From Rhodococcus sp. B7740 (GTDB lineage Bacteria > Actinomycetota > Actinomycetes > Mycobacteriales > Mycobacteriaceae): a stretch of 64,000 nucleotides of DNA. Below the pieces are notes generated by a model, which was given only the letters and a program-made list of their open reading frames with translations, had not been told where the DNA came from and did not search any database. Location of the stretch: positions 1,736,001-1,800,000 of the forward strand of contig NZ_CP010797.1 of NCBI RefSeq assembly GCF_000954115.1. Reading direction: 5' to 3'. Made by a program: the position numbers and the translations under genes. The first letter of the stretch is position 1. Every line of letters starts with the position of its first letter. Below are positions 14,033 to 23,026 of this stretch, one piece after another.

Positions 14033-15253
14033 CTACCCGTTTCGTCCGGCTCGCGCCAGGATTCGAGCCCGTTTTCGGGGCAGGATGTTCGCGCGGGCGA
14101 TATCTCCCTGGTAGTGCGCCGATACCCGCGGATCCATCACCCGACGCCACAGCGGCGGAATTGCGGCGAGGATCACCATCGACGCATAGCCGGCGGGCAA
14201 CTGCGGGGCCTCGTCGCAGGAGAGCAGGGTCTGATATCGCTTGCCCGGATTGGCATGGTGGTCGCTGTGCCGCTGCAGGTGGTACAGAAATATGTTGGTG
14301 CAGATTCTGTCGCTGTTCCAGCTGTGGCGAGGCGAGCACCGAACGTATTTCCCGCGATCGTTCGTTTCGCGGAGCAGGGCGTAGTGCTCCACGTAGTTCA
14401 CCATCTCGAGCAGGACGAATCCGACGACGGCCTGCACCAGAAGATACGGCGCGATGGACCAGCCGAACACGATCAGCAACGAACCGAACAGCACGACACT
14501 GAGCAGCCACGTGTGCAGCAGCGCGTTGGAAGGGCTGGCGACCGAGCGGCCCTTGCGCCGGAGTCGTTGCGCCTCGAGCTTCCAGGCGGAGGCAAGGCCG
14601 CGGATCGTGCTGCGCGGCACGAAGGTCCACACACTCTCGCCCAGTCGTGCGCTCGCGGGATCCTCCGGCGTCGCCACCCGGACGTGGTGACCGCGATTGT
14701 GTTCGACGAAGAAGTGTCCGTACAGCGTCTGGGACAGGGCGACCTTGGCCAACCAGCGCTCGTGCTGCTCGATGCGATGGCCCAGTTCGTGAGCGGCGTT
14801 GATACCCGTGCCTGCCACCAGGCCCACCGTGACCGCGAGGCCGATCTTGTCCACCACGCTCAGATCGCCGTAGGCCCACATCCAGCAGGCGACGAAAAGT
14901 CCGACGAACTGCACGGGCAGAAACAGATACGTACACCATCGGTAGTACCGATCGTTCTGCAATTTTTCGCTGGCCGACGCATCCGGATTGTGTCCGTCCT
15001 CGCCCGCGATCAGATCGATCACCGGAATGATCACGAAGAACACCAGCACGCCGCTCCACCAGAAGAGCGGCATGCCCGTCCAGTAGACCAACTGCGACGG
15101 CAGTAGCGCCGACGCCGGGGCCAACAGCCCCAGCATCCACAGATAACGTTTGTTGTCCTGCCAGCGAACCGACCGTTCACTGGCCTTCGAATCCCGCCCC
15201 CCGAAAGCGACACCCGAATCCTCCGTAGAAGTGATTCGGCCGTCCACACTCAC
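14033..15253 (-). CDS. alkB: AlkB-type alkane 1-monooxygenase
   Basis: 406 residues, an integral-membrane di-iron hydroxylase that oxidises the terminal carbon of n-alkanes. Hydrophobic helices lie at about 38-83, 108-126, 135-152 and 245-285. Histidine boxes are HELGH (155-159), EHNRGHH (184-190) and LQRHSDHH (326-333). The NYxEHYG signature reads NYVEHYALLR, with Ala292 where Gly is normal. The usual downstream rubredoxin genes and TetR regulator are absent: only 121 bases separate it from ahcY, and no rubredoxin domain is fused to the C-terminus. Electrons must therefore come from a rubredoxin encoded elsewhere. The GTG at 15253 was taken as start. Confidence 0.93.
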   Translation of the reverse strand: MSVDGRITSTEDSGVAFGGRDSKASERSVRWQDNKRYLWMLGLLAPASALLPSQLVYWTGMPLFWWSGVLVFFVIIPVIDLIAGEDGHNPDASASEKLQNDRYYRWCTYLFLPVQFVGLFVACWMWAYGDLSVVDKIGLAVTVGLVAGTGINAAHELGHRIEQHERWLAKVALSQTLYGHFFVEHNRGHHVRVATPEDPASARLGESVWTFVPRSTIRGLASAWKLEAQRLRRKGRSVASPSNALLHTWLLSVVLFGSLLIVFGWSIAPYLLVQAVVGFVLLEMVNYVEHYALLRETNDRGKYVRCSPRHSWNSDRICTNIFLYHLQRHSDHHANPGKRYQTLLSCDEAPQLPAGYASMVILAAIPPLWRRVMDPRVSAHYQGDIARANILPRKRARILARAGRNG

Positions 15254-15304
15254 TGTTGCAACACCCTCTCATCGAACTTTTTGAGTCCTCCAAGTCTGTT
15301 TTCG

Positions 15305-15312
15305 AGGGTATA
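15305..15312 (-). promoter_or_regulatory. Candidate -10 region of alkB
   Basis: Minus-strand TATACCCT in the AT-richer 149-base gap upstream of alkB, about 50 bases before its GTG. It contains a TAnnnT match (TACCCT). No -35 element or operator could be assigned. Confidence 0.35.
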
Positions 15313-15402
15313 ACATTCCCGCGGTCTGATGTGACGCTATCTAAACTCGCCGCACAATCGCTGGTCAGCGGTCATGAACGCCCAGCGCTGTCACTGCACG
15401 GG

Positions 15403-16920
15403 TCAGCGCTCGGGCTTCTCGGTCCTGGACTTGCCTGCTTCTCGCAGCCCCATCACCGAGTGACGCCTGCCGTACAGGACGTAGATCACGACGCCTGCGG
15501 CCATCCAGACCAGGAACCGCAACCACGTCTCCACCGACAGGTTGAGCATCAGCCACAAGCAGGCCAGGACGGCGAGAATCGGCACCAAGGGAACCCACGG
15601 CACCCGGAAGCCACGCTCGAGGTCGGGTCGAGTCCGGCGCAGAACCAGCACACCCGCAGACACCAACACGAACGCGAACAGCGTGCCGATGTTCACCATC
15701 TCCTCCAGCGTTCCCAGCGGAACGAAGGCAGCGAGGAGACCGACGATGACACCCACCAGAATCGTCGTCCGAACCGGCGTGCCCTTGCTTCCGGTGTGTG
15801 CCAGTCCCCGCGGCACCAGTCCGTCGCGCGACATCGCGAAGAGCACTCGGGTCTGCCCCAACATCAACACCATCACCACGGTCGTCAGACCGGCGAGGGC
15901 ACCGAACGAGATGATGTTCTTGGCCCAGGTCAACCCGTTCAGCTCGAACGCCGTCGCCAGCGTGGAGCTGTCGCCGGCCAGATCGGTGTACTTGACCATT
16001 CCGGTCAGCACCAACGTGACGGCCACGTAGAGCACGGTCACGATCGCGAGCGATCCGAGAATCCCGCGCGGCAGTGCCTTCTGGGGTTCCCTGGTCTCCT
16101 CCGCGGTCGTGGCGACCACGTCGAAACCGATGAACGCGAAGAACACCAGTGACGCCGCAGCCAACAGTCCGTACCAACCGAAGGTGCTGCCGCCGGCACC
16201 GGTGACGAACGAGAACAGCGACTGGTGCAGCCCCTCGCCGGTCGACGCAGGCTCCGACGGCGGAATGTAGGGATCGTAGTTGGCGACCTTGATGTAGAAC
16301 GCGCCGACGACCACGACGAAGAGAACGACGATGACCTTCACCGCGGTGATCACCAGCGACACCCGTGAGGACAACTTGGTACCCGACGCGATCAGCACCG
16401 TCAGGACCACCACGATCAGCAGTGCGCCCCAGTCGAAATTCAGAGAACCGATCTCGAGCACCGGAGCGGACGTACCGAGCAGATCGCCCAGATAGAGCGA
16501 CCATGCCTTCGCCACCACGGCGGCTGCGAGGCCGAACTCGAGGATCAGATCCCATCCGATGATCCATGCGATGAACTCGCCGAACGCCGCGTACGAGAAC
16601 GTGTACGCACTTCCCGCTACGGGCACCGTCGACGCGAACTCCGCGTAGCACAGCGCCGCGAGGCCACAGGCGATCGCCGCGAGCACGAAGGCCAACGACA
16701 CAGCCGGTCCCGCAACGTTTCCTGCGGTCCGCGCGGTCAGGGTGAAGATGCCGGCACCGACGGCGACGGCGACGCCGAACACGGTCAGATCCCAGGATCC
16801 GAGTTCTTTCCGGAGTTTCGTGTCCGGCTCGTCGGTGTCCTCGATCGACTGCTCGATCGATTTGGTCCGGAACCAACCCGTCGTACGTGGGGTCTTCGCG
16901 GGCCGGTCTGCTCTGGTCAT
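15403..16920 (-). CDS. APC-superfamily amino-acid permease (cationic amino-acid transporter type)
   Basis: 505 residues with about twelve hydrophobic helices. The first helix carries the VAVGAGIFTLTAR glycine-rich motif of APC transporters, and the following segment (CYAEFASTVPVAGSAYTF) is typical of the cationic amino-acid transporter branch. Substrate is not readable from sequence. Start set at the ATG at 16920 because GGAG lies 6 bases upstream; an in-frame GTG at 16977 has no ribosome binding site. Corresponds by position to Rv3253c next to alkB. Confidence 0.9.
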   Translation of the reverse strand: MTRADRPAKTPRTTGWFRTKSIEQSIEDTDEPDTKLRKELGSWDLTVFGVAVAVGAGIFTLTARTAGNVAGPAVSLAFVLAAIACGLAALCYAEFASTVPVAGSAYTFSYAAFGEFIAWIIGWDLILEFGLAAAVVAKAWSLYLGDLLGTSAPVLEIGSLNFDWGALLIVVVLTVLIASGTKLSSRVSLVITAVKVIVVLFVVVVGAFYIKVANYDPYIPPSEPASTGEGLHQSLFSFVTGAGGSTFGWYGLLAAASLVFFAFIGFDVVATTAEETREPQKALPRGILGSLAIVTVLYVAVTLVLTGMVKYTDLAGDSSTLATAFELNGLTWAKNIISFGALAGLTTVVMVLMLGQTRVLFAMSRDGLVPRGLAHTGSKGTPVRTTILVGVIVGLLAAFVPLGTLEEMVNIGTLFAFVLVSAGVLVLRRTRPDLERGFRVPWVPLVPILAVLACLWLMLNLSVETWLRFLVWMAAGVVIYVLYGRRHSVMGLREAGKSRTEKPER

Positions 16921-17070
16921 CGGGTCTCCGTATCGCCACTTCACATCTACCGACGGATCACCGAACTCATCCGTCACTTCGATTCACTGTGGCATCAGAC
17001 TATTGCCTACGGGCACGCCATCGGACCGATCTCACGGTTCGAATCGGCAGACGCTCCGTGAACGCGCGAT

Positions 17071-18300
17071 CTACAGGCGGCCAACGGAGGCCACGAACAC
17101 CTCGGCCTCGCCCGAATCGGCGGTCACGGTGACGGATTCGTCTGCAGCGGGTATCCATGCCGAGCTGCCCTGGGGCACCGTCAGCTCGAACTGTCGGCCC
17201 CCGGTAGCGGCGACGACGGTGCCACTCGTGCACAACAGAATTCTCGGGCCGGAGCCGGGAACGGCGACCGTCTCCCCCGCCGCAACCGCAGTCCGACTCA
17301 GCGCGAATTCCGGTGCAGGCGTCGGATACAGATAGGTCGGTCGATCGTCGACACCCGGAGTGATGGGCGAGATGTCGGCAGGCTCGAAATCGAGCACCCG
17401 CAACAGTTCCGGGACGTCGACGTGTTTGGGGGTAAGTCCGCCGCGCAGTACGTTGTCGGAGTTCGCCATGATCTCGACGCCGGTGCCGCGCAGATACGCG
17501 TGCAGATTTCCGGCGTCGAGGTACAGACCCTGGCCGGGAGTCAGATTCACCCGATTGAGCAGCAGCGCCGCGAGCACTCCGGCGTCACCGGGATACGACT
17601 CCCCGAGCTCGAGCAGAGTTCTGGCCTCGGCGGCGAATCGTCCACCGTCCGTGCGTGCGGGCCCGGAGAGATAGTCGATGCATCCTTGGGCGACGGCAGG
17701 CAACATGTCGTCGAGTGCCTGCCCGGGAAGCGTGATCCACGAGGTGAACACGGTGCGCAGCCCCGAGGCATCGGGCTGGGCGGCCAGCAGAGTTCGGTAC
17801 CCGCTCAGGGCGGGGACGGCCAACGCGTCGAGCAGTTCGACGGTCTCGGTCGGACGCCGGAAGCCTGCCAACGCCTCGAATTCCGTGAGCGCGACGATCA
17901 GTTCGGGTTTGTGGTTCGGATCCCGGTAGTTGCGTACCGGAGAGTCGATCGGGACACCCGCGGCGTTCTCGCGTGCAAAGCCTTCACGTGCCTGAGCACT
18001 GCTGGGATGCGCCTGCAGAGACAAGGGCTCTTCCGCGGCTAGCAGTTTCAGCAGGTACGGCAGGCGTGACTCGTACTGCTGCGCGGAGCCACCGAGATGA
18101 GTACCCGGATCGTCGTCGATCAGCGTGAGCAGCGGGGTGCTGCCGCCCTCGTGCACCACATGCGCGGAGTCGGCCGGATGAGCGCCGAGCCAGATTTCTG
18201 CCTCGGGATGATCGGACGGCACCGGGCGTCCCTGAATTCGAGCCAGAGCGGTTCGCGAACCCCATGCGTAGGACCGAACCGCGCCTCGCAAGAGCTGCAC
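17071..18300 (-). CDS. manA: Mannose-6-phosphate isomerase, class I
   Basis: 409 residues; interconverts fructose-6-P and mannose-6-P, feeding GDP-mannose for mannolipids and glycans. The zinc-site motif QAHPS and the catalytic-region sequence RDPNHKPELIVALTEF are intact, followed by two cupin folds. GTG start overlaps the preceding stop by one base (TAGTG). It forms a run with the SIS-like gene and the phosphomannomutase, the order seen in Rv3255c-Rv3257c. Confidence 0.96.
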   Translation of the reverse strand: MQLLRGAVRSYAWGSRTALARIQGRPVPSDHPEAEIWLGAHPADSAHVVHEGGSTPLLTLIDDDPGTHLGGSAQQYESRLPYLLKLLAAEEPLSLQAHPSSAQAREGFARENAAGVPIDSPVRNYRDPNHKPELIVALTEFEALAGFRRPTETVELLDALAVPALSGYRTLLAAQPDASGLRTVFTSWITLPGQALDDMLPAVAQGCIDYLSGPARTDGGRFAAEARTLLELGESYPGDAGVLAALLLNRVNLTPGQGLYLDAGNLHAYLRGTGVEIMANSDNVLRGGLTPKHVDVPELLRVLDFEPADISPITPGVDDRPTYLYPTPAPEFALSRTAVAAGETVAVPGSGPRILLCTSGTVVAATGGRQFELTVPQGSSAWIPAADESVTVTADSGEAEVFVASVGRL

Positions 18301-19442
18301 TAGCTACCGCCCATCAACAGCAGATACGCGGCAGTGGTGTCCAACCGCGTGGCCAACACGGACATCGTGTCGAGCACCGAGAGTCTATCCGGATCCCGCA
18401 CCGGTGGGGGGCCGTCGAATTCGGAACGTGCGTGCTCGCCACCGAACAGCGCCTCGCTGGAATCGGCGAGCAACATTTCCGACTCCGGTACACCTGCGAT
18501 TCGTCGTTCGGTCATCGCGCGATCGACGTCCGAGGCCACCACGACGACGCGCATCGGCAGCGCAGGCGGTGGTCCGTCGAGCTGCTCGTCGTGAAAGAAC
18601 GAGTCGAATGTCTGTGATGTGCCAGATGATTCGACGACGGACGCCCGAATGGACGCGGCAATGACGTCACCCAACTCCCCCGCACCGACGACGACACCCG
18701 CCACGCGCAGCAGCACCTCGCTGCCGTGCCGAGCGACCTCGACCGCAGCAGGACTGCCCCCGGTCAGCACGACGCGTCGACCGTTCAACCCACTGGCGAG
18801 GGCCTTGGCCGGATTGTGGAACATCTCGTTGGACGGGCTGTTCCTCACCGCCTCCGCGTCGAGCAGGTCTGCAAGACGAGACAAATTGGGCAGCAACGTC
18901 TTCCACGATCCGCCGGCAACCGCACCGAGTACCGCAACGAACGCCGCGAGGTAACGCATCAGCGCGTTGTGGTCGCGAACCGCGATTCGCGGCGGCAACC
19001 ACATGACTCTGGCTCCCCGGACGGCACGCAGCGGCCCCTCCTCGGGGGCAACCACCACGACCTCTGCACCACGCCGGGATGCCGCGTCGACCGACTCTGC
19101 CAGTCGCGGATCCCCTGCGTCGTCGCCTGCCACCACCACCACGTCGAGTGGGCCGATCCACGGCGGGGTACCGGTGCTTCGCACGAGGGGGACGCCGAGG
19201 CGGTCACCGAGCGCAGCGACCAGCAGTGACGCTGCTCGACTGCTCCGCCCGTCGCCGGTCACGATCACCACGCTCCGGGGACGCAGATCGGCCAGCCGGG
19301 CGAGGACCGACTCGTCGACCGCGGTCGCGACGGCACGAACCTGAGCGCCCGCCAGCGCTGCGCTGCGCAGGGAGCCCTCGCGATCGGCTGCGATGAGAGC
19401 ATCCGAATCGTCGAGATCGACCAGAGACGACACTGCCGTCAT
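18300..19442 (-). CDS. SIS-like protein between manA and manB (TobH / Rv3256c type)
   Basis: 380 residues. The N-terminal half resembles a sugar-isomerase (SIS) fold: VVIVTGDGRSSRAASLL and LDVVVVAGDDAGDP look like its phosphosugar-binding strands and loops; the second half has VVLTGGSPAAVEVA. The same gene lies between manA and manB in M. tuberculosis and is annotated as TobH in some relatives. No catalytic assignment can be made. ATG at 19442 chosen because GGAGG lies about 10 bases upstream; a longer frame to 19493 lacks support. Role in mannose metabolism is an inference from context. Confidence 0.8.
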   Translation of the reverse strand: MTAVSSLVDLDDSDALIAADREGSLRSAALAGAQVRAVATAVDESVLARLADLRPRSVVIVTGDGRSSRAASLLVAALGDRLGVPLVRSTGTPPWIGPLDVVVVAGDDAGDPRLAESVDAASRRGAEVVVVAPEEGPLRAVRGARVMWLPPRIAVRDHNALMRYLAAFVAVLGAVAGGSWKTLLPNLSRLADLLDAEAVRNSPSNEMFHNPAKALASGLNGRRVVLTGGSPAAVEVARHGSEVLLRVAGVVVGAGELGDVIAASIRASVVESSGTSQTFDSFFHDEQLDGPPPALPMRVVVVASDVDRAMTERRIAGVPESEMLLADSSEALFGGEHARSEFDGPPPVRDPDRLSVLDTMSVLATRLDTTAAYLLLMGGS

Positions 19443-19513
19443 GGCTGCGACACCTCCCCTTACCTCACCCGCTCGAAACGTCTGCATACCCACTCACGGG
19501 CCCTCGGTAACCA

Positions 19514-20896
19514 CTATTCCAGTCCGGCGCGAACGATGCTCAAGATCTCCGTCGAAAGTGCGTCGACTTCTTCGCGGGTCCGCGCTTCCACATTGAGTCG
19601 AAGCAGGGGTTCGGTGTTGGATGCCCGCAGGTTGAACCAGCCGCCGTCGGCCAACTCGACCGTCACGCCGTCGAGGCGGTCGATTCCGGCGGTCCGATCG
19701 GCGAACGCCGCGAGCACGGCCTCGGTCCGTTCGGCTGCGTCACCGACCGTCGAGTTGATCTCTCCCGACGCGCTGTAGGTCTCGTAGGTGGCCATCATCT
19801 CCGACAAGGGGCGATCCTGTGCACCGAAAGCCGCGAGAACGTGCAGCGCAGCGAGCATGCCCGAGTCCGCTCCCCAGAAATCACGGAAGTAGTAGTGCGC
19901 CGAGTGCTCGCCACCGAAAACGGCTCCGGTGTCGGCCATCTGCTGCTTGATGAAAGAGTGGCCGACGCGGGTGCGGACCGGCGTGCCACCGAGCTTCTCG
20001 ACCAGCTCAGGTACCGCACGGGAGGTGATCAGATTGTGGATGACGACCGCGCCCGGCTCCTTGGCCAGCTCGCGCTCGGCCACCAGGCAGGTCACCGCCG
20101 ACGGTGACACCGGGTCGCCCTTCTCGTCGACGACGAAGCACCGATCGGCGTCGCCGTCGAAGGCAAGGCCGATTTCGGAGCCGGTCTCGACGACGAATCG
20201 CTGCAGGTCCACCAGGTTCGCCGGGTCGAGTGGATTGGCCTCGTGATTGGGAAAGCTGCCGTCGAGTTCGAAGAACAACGGTTCGATCGTCACGGGCAGC
20301 GGCGCGAACACGGCGGGCACGGTGTGCCCGCCCATGCCGTTGCCTGCATCCACCGCGATCTTCATGGCGCGAATCCCCGACAGATCGACCAGTTCGCGCA
20401 GGAACTGCGCGTACTCGGTCAGCACGTCACGAGACGTCACGGTCCCGGCGGGGCCGTCGAACTCCGGTACCCCGTCCACCAATTCGGCCTTCACCGTGGC
20501 CAGACCGGTGTCCTGGCCCACGGGCTTCGCACCGGCGCGGCAGAGCTTGATCCCGTTGTACTTCGCCGGGTTGTGACTGGCGGTGAACATCGCTCCCGGG
20601 CATTCGAGCAGGCCGGAGGCGAAGTAGAGCTGATCGGTCGACGCCAGGCCGATGTGCACGACGTCGAGCCCCTGAGCGGTGACGCCGTCGGCGAACGCAC
20701 GAGAGAGTGCGGGCGACGAATCACGCATGTCGTGCCCGATGACCACCGAACGCGCGGCCCCCGCCTCGTCACGAACCAATCGAGCGAACGACGCACCGAC
20801 GTCGCGCACGAACGCCTCGTCGATCTGCTCGCCCACGACGCCTCGGACGTCGTAGGCCTTGATGACGGCGTTCACGCATTCTGCGGTTCGGGCCAC
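19514..20896 (-). CDS. manB: Phosphomannomutase/phosphoglucomutase
   Basis: 460 residues of the alpha-D-phosphohexomutase family, converting mannose-6-P to mannose-1-P. The phosphoserine loop reads FTASHNPAKYNGIK, the metal loop FDGDADRC, the sugar-specificity loop GGEHSAHYYF, and the phosphate-binding loop RASNTEPLLRLNVE. The GTG at 20896 follows AGGAG by 7-8 bases and places KAYDVRG at the N-terminus as expected; an upstream in-frame start would add an unrelated arginine-rich extension. It leads the manB-SIS-manA run. Confidence 0.95.
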   Translation of the reverse strand: MARTAECVNAVIKAYDVRGVVGEQIDEAFVRDVGASFARLVRDEAGAARSVVIGHDMRDSSPALSRAFADGVTAQGLDVVHIGLASTDQLYFASGLLECPGAMFTASHNPAKYNGIKLCRAGAKPVGQDTGLATVKAELVDGVPEFDGPAGTVTSRDVLTEYAQFLRELVDLSGIRAMKIAVDAGNGMGGHTVPAVFAPLPVTIEPLFFELDGSFPNHEANPLDPANLVDLQRFVVETGSEIGLAFDGDADRCFVVDEKGDPVSPSAVTCLVAERELAKEPGAVVIHNLITSRAVPELVEKLGGTPVRTRVGHSFIKQQMADTGAVFGGEHSAHYYFRDFWGADSGMLAALHVLAAFGAQDRPLSEMMATYETYSASGEINSTVGDAAERTEAVLAAFADRTAGIDRLDGVTVELADGGWFNLRASNTEPLLRLNVEARTREEVDALSTEILSIVRAGLE

Positions 20897-21092
20897 GAAG
20901 ATTCTCCTGGTGATCGTTGTCGACGACGCCGCACATCGGCGTCGGAAATCGAGCGTCGGTAGCGGTGCGATCCACACCAAGTATCGGCTGAACCTTGCGG
21001 TCCGTTTCTATCCTGCTCCCCGAACCTTGCCAGACGGCAGACGGACCGGCCAGTCGGACCGACGGACGCCACACTCGGTGTCCTCGGGTGGC

Positions 21093-21503
21093 TCAGGACG
21101 TGGGGTCGGGAAGAACTCGGAGGTGGCCGCGCCTGCCCGTTCGGACAGCCGGAGCGGATCGGCGTTCGGTCTCGGACGGCCGGGAGATCGAGCGATCGGA
21201 GCTCTCGCGATCCTCGGATCGGACGCGATCGCCGCGACCCGCTTCGCGTACGGCTTCGGCGAGGGCCGTCAGATCATCCTCGTCGGGGCTCGACGTCGAG
21301 TAGCCGCCTTCGTAGCGCACCAGTTCCCAGCCCTTGGGAGCGGTGGTGGTCGACGCGTGCACCTCGCACAGATCCCAGGAATGCGGTTCGTCGACTGTGG
21401 CCAGCGGTCCGACGACCGCGGTGGAATCGGAGTAGACGTATGTGAGCGTCGCAACGGCAGAACGGTTGCAACCAGGCCTGCAGCAGCCACGCAGTGATCT
21501 CAC
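21093..21503 (-). CDS. DUF3499 family protein
   Basis: 136 residues. The N-terminus MRSLRGCCRPGCNRSAVATLTYVY with paired cysteines and SWDLCEVHA is characteristic of the actinobacterial DUF3499 family (Rv3258c by position), probably metal-binding. The C-terminal third is charged and low-complexity. GTG at 21503 matches the family start and lies 6 bases after a TACTCT box, suggesting a leaderless transcript. Function unknown. Confidence 0.88.
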   Translation of the reverse strand: MRSLRGCCRPGCNRSAVATLTYVYSDSTAVVGPLATVDEPHSWDLCEVHASTTTAPKGWELVRYEGGYSTSSPDEDDLTALAEAVREAGRGDRVRSEDRESSDRSISRPSETERRSAPAVRTGRRGHLRVLPDPTS

Positions 21504-21509
21504 GAGTGC

Positions 21510-21515
21510 AGAGTA
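21510..21515 (-). promoter_or_regulatory. -10 box of a leaderless DUF3499 transcript
   Basis: TACTCT on the minus strand followed by 6 bases and the GTG start. No ribosome binding site is present. Confidence 0.5.
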
Positions 21516-21563
21516 TCCGGTGGGTGCAACCGACCGAACGACCGACACACCGGACGAGCGCGA

Positions 21564-21569
21564 TAACCT
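21564..21569 (+). promoter_or_regulatory. -10 box of a leaderless zincin-like gene
   Basis: TAACCT, 6 bases before the ATG at 21576, with no ribosome binding site between them. The divergent promoter at 21510 lies within 60 bases. Confidence 0.55.
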
Positions 21570-21575
21570 CCCCGT

Positions 21576-22055
21576 ATGCCTCGTTTCTCATCCGCGCGCC
21601 GGATCACTTCTCGGTCCGTGGCCCGACACGGACGCGGCATCCGCGGACCGGTTCTGCCCGAGGACATCCCGGCGCGGCGCTCACGGGCGGAGAAGTTCGA
21701 CCGGCTGGTGCTCGAGGCGTTCGCGCGGATCGATCATCGGTGGCACGAGAAGCTCTCGAAGCTCGACATCGCTGTGGACGAGGTACCCAAGATCAGGGCG
21801 TTGGATCCGGAATCGGTGACGTGGCCACCCGAGGTGGTGGCGGAGGGTCCGGTACCGCTCTCACGCCTGGTACCCGCCGGCATCGACAAGCGCGGGGAGA
21901 CGACACGCGCCAGAGTGGTGCTGTTTCGGCGGCCGTTGGAACGACGCGCCAAGCATCCGGAGGATTTGGAGGATCTGTTGTTCGAGGTTCTGGTCGAGCA
22001 GGTGGCCACGTATCTCGGCATCGACCCGGACGAGGTCGACCCGGCCGGGGAGTGA
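21576..22055 (+). CDS. Zincin-fold (metallopeptidase-family) protein without HExxH
   Basis: 159 residues, the Rv3259 homologue by sequence layout (SRAEKFDRLVLEAF; KIRALDPESVTWPP; RRAKHPEDLEDLLFEVLVEQV). Family databases place these proteins with zincin-like metallopeptidases, but the stretch where HExxH should sit reads FEVLVEQVATYLG, so the zinc ligands are missing. Probably a non-catalytic derivative with a structural or binding role. Divergent from DUF3499, convergent with whiB2, as in M. tuberculosis. Confidence 0.82.
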   Translation: MPRFSSARRITSRSVARHGRGIRGPVLPEDIPARRSRAEKFDRLVLEAFARIDHRWHEKLSKLDIAVDEVPKIRALDPESVTWPPEVVAEGPVPLSRLVPAGIDKRGETTRARVVLFRRPLERRAKHPEDLEDLLFEVLVEQVATYLGIDPDEVDPAGE

Positions 22056-22085
22056 TCGACCCGTCGGGAGACCGAACCGAACTGC

Positions 22086-22598
22086 TCAGCCGATTCCGCG
22101 CTTGAGCCTGCGACGCTCCCGCTCGGACAGCCCGCCCCAGATGCCGAACCGCTCGTCGTTGGCGAGCGCGTACTCGAGGCACTCGTCCTTGACCTCGCAG
22201 CCGAGGCAGATGCGCTTCGCCTCGCGGGTGGATCCGCCCTTCTCCGGGAAGAAGGCCTCGGGGTCGGTCTGCGCACACAGGGCGCGTTCCTGCCACTGGT
22301 CCTCGATTTCCTCGAACATCTCGTCGAAACCCGCGACGAGACTGAGGAACGGCTTGGCCGGTGGAACCGACTCGGCGACGAACGGCATCGAGTCGACGTC
22401 GGAATCCGAATCGAGTTCGGCGTCGATGACGTCGACGTCGTCGGTCTCGTCCGTCGGGACGACGTACGCAGAACCCGCATCGATCGAGACGCTGGAATCT
22501 GCGCCGATGCCGGACTCGGTTTGCGGCGCGTCGTCGACAGCGCTGAGATGTGCAGTGGGTCCGCCCCGCTGATCACGTGTCACGTGCTGGTCATACAT
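22086..22598 (-). CDS. whiB2: WhiB2-type iron-sulfur regulator
   Basis: 170 residues. The C-terminal WhiB domain has four cysteines at 108, 131, 134 and 140 (C-x22-C-x2-C-x5-C) that bind a 4Fe-4S cluster, the GIWGG turn at 152-156, and a basic tail. An acidic, serine-rich N-terminal extension of about 90 residues precedes it. WhiB2/WhmD controls septation and cell division in mycobacteria. ATG at 22598 chosen because GAGGAGG lies 8 bases upstream; a longer frame to 22694 lacks one. Confidence 0.95.
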   Translation of the reverse strand: MYDQHVTRDQRGGPTAHLSAVDDAPQTESGIGADSSVSIDAGSAYVVPTDETDDVDVIDAELDSDSDVDSMPFVAESVPPAKPFLSLVAGFDEMFEEIEDQWQERALCAQTDPEAFFPEKGGSTREAKRICLGCEVKDECLEYALANDERFGIWGGLSERERRRLKRGIG

Positions 22599-23026
22599 CG
22601 CTTCCGCCTCCTCACCTGTGGTAGCGCAGATACTTTCGGTCCTCGTGTTCTCGAATACCTTGCCCCGCGCGGTCATTCGATCGAGCTGGTCCAACGTGCC
22701 GGATCCGACTCTCGACCTCTACTCGACGTCCAGTCAGGGACGAACAGGAAGGGAACGAGTGTTCGAAACCAGGTTCGCCGCAATCGAACTCGTGCTGCGA
22801 ACACTGAATGACATACCTGTGATTAGACACGTCCAGGTGTGTCGCGGTCAAGCCGATCGCGCAAATCCAATACCATCACATGCCCGAAATCGGCGCTCTC
22901 CCCGAATCGAAGCCCGTCCCGTGCGTGTCGCATCGGTTCTCGCACGCGCAAACCGTCCACACGGACGTTGCGGCACGGGGTGGGCGCTCACCCCGCACCA
23001 CCGCAACCCCATTAGGCTCGCGTGTT
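22599..23026. other. Divergent whiB2/fbiA promoter region
   Basis: 428 bases without a convincing gene. It holds the long whiB2 upstream region and the fbiA promoter. A short inverted repeat (GACAC at 22826-22830, GTGTC at 22839-22843) could be an operator, but this is weak. An in-frame ATG at 22880 would extend FbiA by 49 residues unlike any CofD I know, so it was not used. Confidence 0.55.
23013..23018 (+). promoter_or_regulatory. -10 box of a leaderless fbiA transcript
   Basis: TAGGCT, 8 bases before the GTG at 23027, with no ribosome binding site. Confidence 0.5.

Noticed and set aside
22880..23026. A 49-residue N-terminal extension of FbiA
   Set aside because: CofD proteins begin at the [14 protein letters not shown] motif; the extension has no recognisable feature.
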